NCBI GenBank assembly: GCA_963558965.1
Contig: CAUWIT010000026.1
Location: 1-14,651 of the forward strand
DNA length: 14,651 nucleotides
Source of the DNA: Gallibacter sp963558965
Lineage (GTDB): Bacteria > Bacillota > Clostridia > Peptostreptococcales > Anaerovoracaceae
Direction of reading: 5' to 3'
In this document: positions 1 to 7,161 of the stretch, piece by piece
How positions within the stretch are numbered: the stretch's first letter is position 1
How the letters are laid out: each line of letters opens with the position of its first letter
Translations under genes and position numbers: made by a program
Notes under the pieces: generated by a model
Told to the model about the DNA's origin: nothing
Database searches by the model: none
What the model saw: the letters and a program-made list of their open reading frames with translations, nothing else

Positions 1-103
1 TTGTTGTGATAGCAGCTGTTAGAGTTGTTTTACCATGGTCAACGTGACCGATTGTACCAATGTTAATATGTGGTTTTGTTCTTTCAAATTTCTGTTTTGC
101 CAT
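1..103 (-). CDS. tuf: Elongation factor Tu, N-terminal fragment (cut by window edge)
   Basis: EF-Tu is the GTPase that brings aminoacyl-tRNA to the ribosomal A site. Only the first 34 codons are present; the gene runs off the left edge. The translation starts MAKQKFERTKPHINIGTIGH and continues with VDHGKTT, so the P-loop (GHVDHGKT, residues 19-26) is visible and matches EF-Tu closely. The ATG at 101-103 follows a GGAGGA ribosome binding site about 8 nt upstream. It lies 49 nt downstream of fusA with no convincing terminator between, so it is probably the last gene of the rpsL-rpsG-fusA-tuf operon. A second tuf copy ends at the right edge of the window in the same orientation. Whether the two copies are identical cannot be seen here. 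Confidence 0.96.
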   Translation of the reverse strand, partial: MAKQKFERTKPHINIGTIGHVDHGKTTLTAAITT

Positions 104-132
104 TTTAAATTTTCCTCCGAAAAAAGTAAATT

Positions 133-149
133 ATTTAAACTGTTTAAAT
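133..149 (-). other. A/T-only inverted repeat between fusA and tuf
   Basis: ATTTAAA and TTTAAAT form a 7-bp stem around a 3-nt loop. It contains no G-C pair, and the run of T on the minus strand begins several bases later, so it is a poor terminator. It may be an mRNA end or processing structure, or chance in A/T-rich DNA. Confidence 0.25.
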
Positions 150-152
150 TAA

Positions 153-2216
153 TTATTTGTTAATTTTTTCAACTAAGCTATCTGGTAATTTTTCGTAATG
201 AGCAAACTGCATTACATAAGTACCACGACCCTGAGTCTTAGATCTTAGGTCAGTTGCATATCCAAACATTTCTGATAGAGGTACATATCCTCTTACTGCA
301 ACTGCACCGTTGTTCATATCAGAACCTTCGATTCTACCTCTTCTACCAGAGATATCACCGATTACATCACCCATGTATTCTTCTGGAACTGTAACTTCAA
401 CTTTGAAGATAGGTTCTAGAATAACTGGGTTAGCCTTTTTAGCTGCTTCTCTAAATGCCATAGATGCTGCGATCTTAAATGCCATTTCAGATGAGTCAAC
501 TTCGTGGTAAGAACCATCATATAGTTCTACTCCAACGTCTACTACCTGATATCCAGCCATTGGACCTGTTTCCATAGCTTCCTTGATACCATCTTCGATC
601 TTTGGAATGTATTCCTTAGGAATAGCACCACCAACGATAGAATTCTTAAATTCAAATCCTGCGCCTGGTTCTCTTGGGTATAGCTTAATTTTAACATGAC
701 CGTACTGACCATGACCACCAGACTGTTTAGCATATTTATGATCAACATCTGCTTCGCTAGTGATAGTTTCTTTGTAAGAAACCTGAGGTTTACCAACGTT
801 AGCTTCTACTTTGAATTCTCTTAGTAGTCTGTCAACGATGATTTCAAGGTGAAGTTCACCCATACCAGCGATAATAGTCTGTCCAGTATCTTCATTTGTG
901 TATGTCTTAAATGTTGGGTCTTCTTCAGCTAGTTTAGCTAGAGCAATACCCATCTTTTCCTGACCTGCTTTAGTCTTAGGTTCGATAGCGATTTCGATTA
1001 CAGGTTCTGGGAATTCCATTGATTCAAGGATGATAGGATCCTTTTCATCACATAGAGTATCACCAGTAGTTGTATTCTTTAGACCTACTGCTGCAGCGAT
1101 ATCTCCAGAGTAAACCATATCGATTTCTTCTCTCTTGTTAGCATGCATCTGTAGGATTCTACCGATTCTTTCTTTGTTGTCTTTTGTTGAGTTGTATACA
1201 TATGAACCAGGTGCTAAAGTACCTGAGTATACTCTGAAGAATGCAAGCTTACCAACGAATGGGTCAGCCATGATTTTAAATGCTAGAGCAGCAAAAGGAC
1301 CTTTGTCGCTTGCTGGTCTTTCAGCTTCTTCTTCAGTTCCAGGGATAACACCCTTAATAGCAGGGATGTCTAGTGGTGATGGCATGAAGTTGATAACAGC
1401 GTCAAGCATCATCTGAACACCCTTATTCTTGTAAGCTGATCCACATGTTACAGGAACCATTTCACAAGCAATAGTCTGTTTTCTAATTGTTGAAACGATT
1501 TCTTCCTTAGTTAGTTCTTCACCTTCTAAGAATTTCATCATTAATTCTTCGTCAGTTTCAGCAACGGCTTCGATTAAGTTCTCTCTCCATTCCTGAGCTG
1601 TTTCCATCATATCTTCTGGAATATCTACGATATCAAATTCTTTACCAAGGTCATCCTTGTAAATTTCTGCTTTCATTTCGATTAGGTCGATAATACCTAC
1701 GAAAGTTTCCTCAGCTCCGATTGGTAACTGAATAGGTACAGCATTAGCTTTTAGTCTATTCTTTACCTGATCGATAACTCTGTAGAAGTTAGCACCTAAA
1801 ATATCCATTTTGTTAACGAAAATCATTCTAGGTACTCCGTATTTTTCAGCCTGTCTCCAAACTGTTTCTGACTGAGGTTCTACACCACCTTTAGCACAAA
1901 GTACTGTAACAGCACCATCTAGTACACGAAGTGATCTTTCTACTTCAACTGTAAAGTCTACGTGTCCTGGTGTGTCGATAATGTTAATTCTACAGTCTTT
2001 CCACTGTGCTGTAGTTGCAGCAGATGTAATTGTGATACCACGTTCAGCTTCCTGTTCCATCCAGTCCATCTGTGAAGCACCATCATGAGTTTCACCGATT
2101 TTATGAGTTTTTCCTGTGTAGAATAGGATTCTTTCTGTTGTTGTTGTTTTGCCGGCATCAATGTGAGCCATGATACCGATATTTCTTGTTTTCTCTAGTG
2201 AAAACGCTCTACCCAT
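153..2216 (-). CDS. fusA: Elongation factor G
   Basis: EF-G is the cytoplasmic GTPase that drives translocation of tRNA and mRNA through the ribosome and, with RRF, splits ribosomes after termination. The 687-residue product has the usual length. GTPase motifs are visible: AHIDAGKT (residues 17-24), the switch I segment GITITSAATT (60-69), DTPGH (81-85, with the catalytic His85) and NKMD (135-138). The later domains II to V follow without gaps, including the domain III stretch GMGELHLEII and the domain IV segment SGGHGQYGHVKIKLYPREPG. The ATG at 2214-2216 has a GGGAGGA ribosome binding site about 8 nt upstream. It sits 29 nt after rpsG and 49 nt before tuf, the standard str-operon order. It looks like the housekeeping EF-G rather than a TetM- or EF-G2-type paralogue, given its operon position and canonical motifs. 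Confidence 0.98.
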   Translation of the reverse strand: MGRAFSLEKTRNIGIMAHIDAGKTTTTERILFYTGKTHKIGETHDGASQMDWMEQEAERGITITSAATTAQWKDCRINIIDTPGHVDFTVEVERSLRVLDGAVTVLCAKGGVEPQSETVWRQAEKYGVPRMIFVNKMDILGANFYRVIDQVKNRLKANAVPIQLPIGAEETFVGIIDLIEMKAEIYKDDLGKEFDIVDIPEDMMETAQEWRENLIEAVAETDEELMMKFLEGEELTKEEIVSTIRKQTIACEMVPVTCGSAYKNKGVQMMLDAVINFMPSPLDIPAIKGVIPGTEEEAERPASDKGPFAALAFKIMADPFVGKLAFFRVYSGTLAPGSYVYNSTKDNKERIGRILQMHANKREEIDMVYSGDIAAAVGLKNTTTGDTLCDEKDPIILESMEFPEPVIEIAIEPKTKAGQEKMGIALAKLAEEDPTFKTYTNEDTGQTIIAGMGELHLEIIVDRLLREFKVEANVGKPQVSYKETITSEADVDHKYAKQSGGHGQYGHVKIKLYPREPGAGFEFKNSIVGGAIPKEYIPKIEDGIKEAMETGPMAGYQVVDVGVELYDGSYHEVDSSEMAFKIAASMAFREAAKKANPVILEPIFKVEVTVPEEYMGDVIGDISGRRGRIEGSDMNNGAVAVRGYVPLSEMFGYATDLRSKTQGRGTYVMQFAHYEKLPDSLVEKINK

Positions 2217-2245
2217 GGCATATCCTCCCTTCTGCTGTCCTTATA

Positions 2246-2716
2246 TTACCATCTGTAATGAGCAAATGCTTTATTAGCTTCTGCCATTTTATGAGTATCT
2301 TCTTTTTTCTTAACTGATGCTCCAGTGTTGTTTGCAGCATCCATTAGTTCCTTAGCTAGCTTTTCGCTCATAGTCTTTTCGCCTCTAGCTCTTGTGTACT
2401 TTGTAAGCCATCTTAGACCTAAAGTCTGTCTTCTATCAGCTCTAACTTCAACTGGAACCTGGTAGTTTGCACCACCTACACGTCTAGCCTTAACTTCTAA
2501 GACTGGCATGATATTGTTCATTGCTTTTTCAAATACTTCTAAAGCGTCCTCTCCTGTTGCTTCGTGTACTCTGTCAAATGCATCATATACGATAGCCTGA
2601 GCAGTTCCTTTTTTACCATCCAACATAATGCTGTTAATTAGCTTAGCTACAACAACACTTCCGTATACTGGATCTGGAAGAACTTCACGCTTTGGTACGT
2701 TTCCTTTTCTTGGCAC
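2246..2716 (-). CDS. rpsG: 30S ribosomal protein S7 (GTG start)
   Basis: S7 is the primary assembly protein of the 30S head and contacts the E-site tRNA. In E. coli it is also the repressor of the str operon. The 156-residue product has normal bacterial length, with the N-terminal MPRKGNVPKREVLPDPVYGS, the conserved RRVGGANYQVPVEVR segment (residues 78-92) and the C-terminal FAHYRW. The start codon is GTG (complement at 2714-2716), not ATG; it is fixed by the conserved N-terminus and by AAGGAGG 8 nt upstream. It is the only gene here whose chosen start is not ATG. It lies 125 nt after rpsL, by far the longest gap within its operon, and 29 nt before fusA. GTG starts on rpsG are known in other bacteria and may lower initiation. 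Confidence 0.97.
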   Translation of the reverse strand: MPRKGNVPKREVLPDPVYGSVVVAKLINSIMLDGKKGTAQAIVYDAFDRVHEATGEDALEVFEKAMNNIMPVLEVKARRVGGANYQVPVEVRADRRQTLGLRWLTKYTRARGEKTMSEKLAKELMDAANNTGASVKKKEDTHKMAEANKAFAHYRW

Positions 2717-2801
2717 GTCTCTTCCCTCCTTGCTTTCTTGCTTTCGGTACTCGCTTCAAGGCCGTTAAAATATCTCCTCGAAGTGTGGCGCTCGATAATC
2801 T

Positions 2802-2810
2802 ATTATATCA
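2802..2810 (-). promoter_or_regulatory. Possible internal promoter before rpsG (extended -10)
   Basis: The minus strand reads TGATATAAT, a perfect TATAAT (2802-2807) with the extended -10 dinucleotide TG one base upstream. No good -35 hexamer lies 17 nt upstream (TAAATT). It would start a transcript with a leader of about 80 nt before rpsG. The motif is exact, but A/T-rich spacers produce such matches by chance. Confidence 0.4.
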
Positions 2811-2841
2811 TCAAGGGCACTACAAATTTACCGATACTAAC

Positions 2842-3255
2842 TTATTTCTTAGGTCTCTTTGCACCGTATTTAGAACGTGACTGACCTCTGTCTGCTACAC
2901 CTGCAGTATCAAGTGTTCCTCTGATGATGTGATATCTTACACCAGGAAGGTCCTTAACTCTTCCACCTCTGATAAGTACAACACTGTGTTCCTGTAGGTT
3001 GTGTCCAATACCAGGAATGTATGCTGTTACTTCGATACCATTTGTAAGACGAACTCTTGCTACCTTTCTAAGAGCTGAGTTAGGCTTCTTAGGTGTAACT
3101 GTCTTAACTGATGTACATACGCCTCTCTTCTGAGGTGAGTTGATGTCTGTTGCAACTCTCTTTAGTGAGTTCATACCCTTTCCTAAAGCAGGTGCTGTTG
3201 ACTTCTTCACACTTGAAGTTCTTCCCTGACGTACTAACTGGTTAATTGTAGGCAT
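2842..3255 (-). CDS. rpsL: 30S ribosomal protein S12
   Basis: S12 lies at the 30S decoding centre and affects reading accuracy; it is the classic streptomycin target. The 137-residue product has the longer Gram-positive N-terminal region (E. coli S12 is about 124 residues). It contains TPKKPNSALRKVARVRL (residues 54-70) and GGRVKDLPGVRYH (from residue 97). The two lysines where streptomycin-resistance changes usually occur are present (K56 and K101, matching E. coli K43 and K88 counting Met), so the gene looks streptomycin-sensitive at these sites. The ATG at 3253-3255 follows two overlapping purine-rich sites, AAGGAG and AAAGGAG, the nearer one well spaced. It is the first gene of the str operon, after its own promoter and downstream of the rpoC terminator. 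The L7Ae-family gene often found between rpoC and rpsL in Firmicutes is absent. Confidence 0.98.
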   Translation of the reverse strand: MPTINQLVRQGRTSSVKKSTAPALGKGMNSLKRVATDINSPQKRGVCTSVKTVTPKKPNSALRKVARVRLTNGIEVTAYIPGIGHNLQEHSVVLIRGGRVKDLPGVRYHIIRGTLDTAGVADRGQSRSKYGAKRPKK

Positions 3256-3296
3256 TCTTGTCTCCTTTCTCCTTATTTTAAGGCATTTAAATAATA

Positions 3297-3319
3297 TTTA
3301 AGCTAAAAGTTAGCTTAAA
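3297..3319 (-). promoter_or_regulatory. 10-bp hairpin in the rpsL leader
   Basis: On the minus strand TTTAAGCTAA, a CTT loop and TTAGCTTAAA form a perfect 10-bp stem. It begins within a few bases of the predicted start site of the str promoter and ends about 41 nt before the rpsL ATG. No U-run follows directly, so it is not a typical terminator. A 5'-end stabilising hairpin or an autoregulatory site is possible; function is inferred only from position. Confidence 0.45.
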
Positions 3320-3328
3320 CCGCTATCT

Positions 3329-3358
3329 ATAATAACATAATTAACAATATAAAGTCAA
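3329..3358 (-). promoter_or_regulatory. str operon promoter (rpsL-rpsG-fusA-tuf)
   Basis: On the minus strand TTGACT (3353-3358) is separated by 18 nt from TATTAT (3329-3334). A TG one base before the -10 makes it an extended -10 promoter. The 40 nt upstream are almost all A and T, including T and A runs, resembling an UP element. The predicted start is near 3322, giving a leader of about 67 nt before rpsL. It lies downstream of the rpoC terminator, so the str operon can be expressed independently. Confidence 0.75.
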
Positions 3359-3395
3359 ATGAATTTGCAAAAAAAATCATATTTTTTAAATTTAC

Positions 3396-3427
3396 AAAAA
3401 GCCGACCTTGGTTAAAGGTCAGCCTTT
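3396..3427 (-). terminator. Intrinsic terminator after rpoC
   Basis: On the minus strand AAAGGCTGACCTT, the loop TAACC and AAGGTCGGCTTTT form a 13-bp stem with two G-U pairs, running into TTTTT. It starts 22 nt after the rpoC stop codon and marks the end of the rpoBC unit. Confidence 0.88.
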
Positions 3428-3449
3428 AGTATGTAATTAATATTATTTA

Positions 3450-6400
3450 TTATTTGATTTCTATACCGTCATCTGAAACAAGTATTACTGCATCTGACTC
3501 TGGATCGATAGATTCTTCAACTTCATAGCTGTTTTCAACAGGCTCAGAAGTCATTGTTACATCTTCTTCATAGTCAAATTCTTCTTCATCATTGTCCCAG
3601 CTTTCCATAAACTCAGCATTTGGACCGTAGTCAATTTCGATGTCTCTATATCTTGGCATACCTGTACCTGCTGGAATTAACTTACCGATAATAACATTTT
3701 CTTTTAATCCCTGCAATGTATCAACTTTGCCCTTAATAGCTGCATCTGTCAATACCTTTGTTGTTTCCTGGAATGACGCTGCAGACAAGAATGAGTTTGT
3801 GGCTAGTGCAGCCTTTGTAATACCAAGTAGCTGTCTTGCACCTACCGCTGGTTCCTTGCCTTCGGCTTCTGCCTTTTCATTTGCTTCTTCGATTTCAAAC
3901 TTAGTATATAGTCCACCTGGTAATAAATCTGTATCACCTGGATCTTCAATCTTAATTTTTGAAAGCATCTGACTGATGATTACTTCTACGTGCTTGTCGT
4001 TGATATCTACACCCTGAAGTTTGTATACTCTCTGTACTTCTTTTAGTAAGTACTGGTAAACTCCTTCAGCTCCTCTTAGTCTTAACATATCGTGTGGATT
4101 TAGAGGACCTCTTGTAATACCGTCACCTGCGTGAACATAATCGCCAACTGATACAGCAAGTCTAGCACCATAAGGTACTGCATAAGATCTATCGCCATTC
4201 TCACCTCTAACGATAACTTCTGTCTTATTATCGCTAGTTGGTGCAATTGAGATAACTTCTCCATTGCCTTCGCAAATTTCAGCAAGACCTTTTGGATTTC
4301 TAGCTTCGAACAATTCTTCTACTCTAGGTAGACCGTGTGTAATATCTGATCCGGCTACACCACCAGAGTGGAATGTTCTCATTGTTAGCTGTGTACCTGG
4401 TTCACCGATTGACTGAGCAGCTGTAATACCAACTGATTCACCAATATTAACAGGTTCACCTGTAGCAAGGTTTCTACCGTAACATTTAGCACAGATACCG
4501 CTCTTGCTCTTACAAGTCATAACTGATCTGATAGCTACTGATTCGATACCAGCTTCATCAATTGCATCTGCCATTGCTTCTGTGATTTCTTCATCCTGCT
4601 TACAGATAATTTCACCAGTTTTTGGATTAATAATATCAAGTAGAGAAACTCTACCGATAATTCTCTGTCTCAATGGTTCGATAATTTCTTTGCCATCTGT
4701 AAATGCTTTAACTTCGATACCTTCTGTTGTACCACAGTCTGTTTCTCTTACGATTACGTTGTGTGATACGTCTACAAGTCTTCTTGTTAGGTAACCTGAG
4801 TCGGCTGTTCTCAAGGCTGTATCCGCTAGACCTTTTCTAGCACCGTTAGATGAAATAAAGTATTCCAGTACAGATAGACCTTCACGGAAGTTAGCTTTAA
4901 TAGGGATTTCTACTGTTCTACCAGTAGCGTTAGCCATAAGACCACGCATACCTCCTACCTGAGAAATCTGTTTCTTAGAACCTCTGGCACCTGAGTTAGC
5001 CATTACGTATAAGTTATTTAATTCATCAAGTGAGTCCATTAGAGCGTCTGCAACATCTTCTGTTGTCTTAGCCCAAACAGCACAAACTTTTTCGTATCTT
5101 TCTTCGTTTGATAGTAGACCTCTTCTGTAGAAATCTTCATACTGGTCAACGATTTTCTGTGATTCGTCGATAATTTCGCCTTTGTTTTCAGGAATTTCCA
5201 TGTCTGCGATACTGATTGTAATCGCACCCTTAGTTGAGTAATGGAATCCCATGTCTTTAATAGCGTCAAGCATAATAGCTGTGCCAGTGTTTCCATGTAC
5301 TCTGTAGCACTTATCGATAATCTGTCCAAGTTTTTTCTTATCGCATAGGAAGTCAACTTCAAGTGAGTATGGATCTGCTTCTCTATCTGGAACAAAACCT
5401 AAGTCCTGAGGAATCTGCTGGTTGAAAATAAATCTACCAACTGTTGATTCTACAAGTTTACCTCTCTTGTCATCTTCTCCATTGTATAATCTAACTTTTA
5501 CTCTAGCATGGATACCTACTACACCATTTTGATATGCCATAAGCATTTCATCTAAGTCTGAGAAAATTTTGCCATCACCAATTGCATCTGGTGCTGTTCT
5601 GTCAACATTTCCTTCGTGTGTTAGATAGTAACTACCTAAGATCATATCCTGTGTAGGAGTAGTGATAGGTGAACCATCTTTAGGTGCTAGGATATTGTTT
5701 ACTGAAAGCATTAAAAATCTTGCTTCAGCCTGTGCTTCTACTGATAAAGGTACGTGTACAGCCATCTGGTCACCGTCGAAGTCAGCGTTAAATGCTGTAC
5801 ATACTAGTGGATGAAGTTTTATAGCTTTACCTTCTACTAGTACAGGTTCAAATGCCTGAATACCTAATCTATGTAGTGTAGGGGCACGGTTTAACATAAC
5901 TGGATGTTCACTGATTACTTCATCAAGTACATCCCAAACCTGTGGATCTACACTTTCAACCATTTTCTTAGCTTTTTTAATATTGTGAGCATCATGGTTT
6001 TCTACAAGTTTCTTCATAATAAATGGCTTAAATAATTCTAATGCCATTTTCTTAGGAAGACCACACTGCCAAAATCTTAGTTCTGGTCCTACTACGATTA
6101 CAGAACGTCCTGAGTAATCTACACGCTTACCAAGTAAGTTCTGTCTAAATCTACCCTGCTTACCTTTAAGCATATCTGACAATGATTTAAGTGGTCTTGA
6201 TCCTGGACCTGTAACAGGTCTACCTCTTCTACCGTTATCGATAAGAGCGTCTACAGCTTCCTGAAGCATTCTCTTTTCATTTCTAACGATAATACCAGGA
6301 GCTCCTAAGTCAAGAAGTCTCTTAAGTCTTTTATTTCTGTTAATTACTCTTCTGTATAGGTCGTTTAAGTCAGATGTAGCAAATCTGCCACCATCTAGCT

Positions 6401-7142
6401 GAACCATAGGTCTAATATCTGGTGGGATAACAGGTACAACTTCAAGTATCATCCATTCTGGTCTGTTACCTGATGTTCTTAAAGCTTCGATTACTTCTAA
6501 TCTTCTTACGATTTTAACTTTTTTCTGACCTGTAGCAGTTTTTAGCTCATCTCTTAGTTCCTTTGAAAGTTCATCTAAGTCGATATTAGCTAAAAGTTCT
6601 CTTACTGCTTCAGCACCTATGCCACCTCTAAAAGTATCACCAAACTGTTCCATAGCTTCGTTATACTGCTGTTCAGTAATAACTTCTTTTGCATGGAAAC
6701 CTGATTCACCAGGTTCGATTACTACGTAACTTGCAAAATAAAGAATTCTTTCAAGGTTTCTAGGAGTCATGTCTAGGACAAGACCCATTCTTGAAGGGAT
6801 ACCTTTAAAGTACCAAATATGAGATACTGGAGCAGCAAGCTGGATGTGCCCCATTCTCTCTCTTCTTACTTTTGATTTAGTAATTTCTACGCCGCACTTA
6901 TCACATACAATACCGTTGTATTTAACTCTCTTGTACTTACCGCAGTGACATTCGTAGTCCTTTTGTGGTCCGAAAATTCTTTCACAGAACAAACCGTTTG
7001 GTTCTGGTTTAAGAGTTCTGTAGTTAATTGTTTCTGGTTCAGTAACTTCACCATGGGACCAACTTAGAATTTTTTCAGTAGAGGCTAAGCCAATCTGCAA
7101 TGATTCAAAATTATTTAGTTCATAGTTGTTATTTTCACTCAT
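3450..7142 (-). CDS. rpoC: DNA-directed RNA polymerase subunit beta'
   Basis: Beta' forms one pincer of RNA polymerase and holds the catalytic magnesium. The 1230-residue product has Gram-positive length. It shows the N-terminal zinc ribbon (C65, C67, C80, C83), the absolutely conserved NADFDGDQM (residues 452-460; Mg-binding D454, D456, D458), the second zinc site (C803, C877, C884, C887) and the trigger-loop region ITAAQSIGEPGTQLTMRTFH. The tail is very acidic (WDNDEEEFDYEEDV and beyond). The chosen start is the ATG at 7140-7142, giving MSENNNYELN, because AAGGAGG lies 10 nt upstream; an in-frame GTG two codons earlier is too close to it. The ribosome binding site sits just after the rpoB stop codon, so the two genes are probably translationally linked. 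A terminator follows. Confidence 0.98.
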   Translation of the reverse strand: MSENNNYELNNFESLQIGLASTEKILSWSHGEVTEPETINYRTLKPEPNGLFCERIFGPQKDYECHCGKYKRVKYNGIVCDKCGVEITKSKVRRERMGHIQLAAPVSHIWYFKGIPSRMGLVLDMTPRNLERILYFASYVVIEPGESGFHAKEVITEQQYNEAMEQFGDTFRGGIGAEAVRELLANIDLDELSKELRDELKTATGQKKVKIVRRLEVIEALRTSGNRPEWMILEVVPVIPPDIRPMVQLDGGRFATSDLNDLYRRVINRNKRLKRLLDLGAPGIIVRNEKRMLQEAVDALIDNGRRGRPVTGPGSRPLKSLSDMLKGKQGRFRQNLLGKRVDYSGRSVIVVGPELRFWQCGLPKKMALELFKPFIMKKLVENHDAHNIKKAKKMVESVDPQVWDVLDEVISEHPVMLNRAPTLHRLGIQAFEPVLVEGKAIKLHPLVCTAFNADFDGDQMAVHVPLSVEAQAEARFLMLSVNNILAPKDGSPITTPTQDMILGSYYLTHEGNVDRTAPDAIGDGKIFSDLDEMLMAYQNGVVGIHARVKVRLYNGEDDKRGKLVESTVGRFIFNQQIPQDLGFVPDREADPYSLEVDFLCDKKKLGQIIDKCYRVHGNTGTAIMLDAIKDMGFHYSTKGAITISIADMEIPENKGEIIDESQKIVDQYEDFYRRGLLSNEERYEKVCAVWAKTTEDVADALMDSLDELNNLYVMANSGARGSKKQISQVGGMRGLMANATGRTVEIPIKANFREGLSVLEYFISSNGARKGLADTALRTADSGYLTRRLVDVSHNVIVRETDCGTTEGIEVKAFTDGKEIIEPLRQRIIGRVSLLDIINPKTGEIICKQDEEITEAMADAIDEAGIESVAIRSVMTCKSKSGICAKCYGRNLATGEPVNIGESVGITAAQSIGEPGTQLTMRTFHSGGVAGSDITHGLPRVEELFEARNPKGLAEICEGNGEVISIAPTSDNKTEVIVRGENGDRSYAVPYGARLAVSVGDYVHAGDGITRGPLNPHDMLRLRGAEGVYQYLLKEVQRVYKLQGVDINDKHVEVIISQMLSKIKIEDPGDTDLLPGGLYTKFEIEEANEKAEAEGKEPAVGARQLLGITKAALATNSFLSAASFQETTKVLTDAAIKGKVDTLQGLKENVIIGKLIPAGTGMPRYRDIEIDYGPNAEFMESWDNDEEEFDYEEDVTMTSEPVENSYEVEESIDPESDAVILVSDDGIEIK

Positions 7143-7161
7143 GATCACTTATCCTCCTTAA

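Noticed and set aside
104..152. Terminator between fusA and tuf
   Set aside because: The only inverted repeat has no G-C pair and the T-run starts several bases after it, so tuf is treated as part of the str operon.
310..510. Plus-strand open frames opposite fusA, rpoC, rpoB, rplL, rplA and nusG
   Set aside because: They are short, lack ribosome binding sites and lie wholly antisense to highly conserved genes; they are frame shadows.
542..796. Minus-strand frames in other phases inside fusA and rpoC
   Set aside because: They overlap conserved coding sequence completely and encode low-complexity, unfamiliar peptides.
3279..3287. Two-codon upstream reading frame (ATG CCT TAA) in the rpsL leader
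   Set aside because: No ribosome binding site precedes it and such short frames arise by chance.
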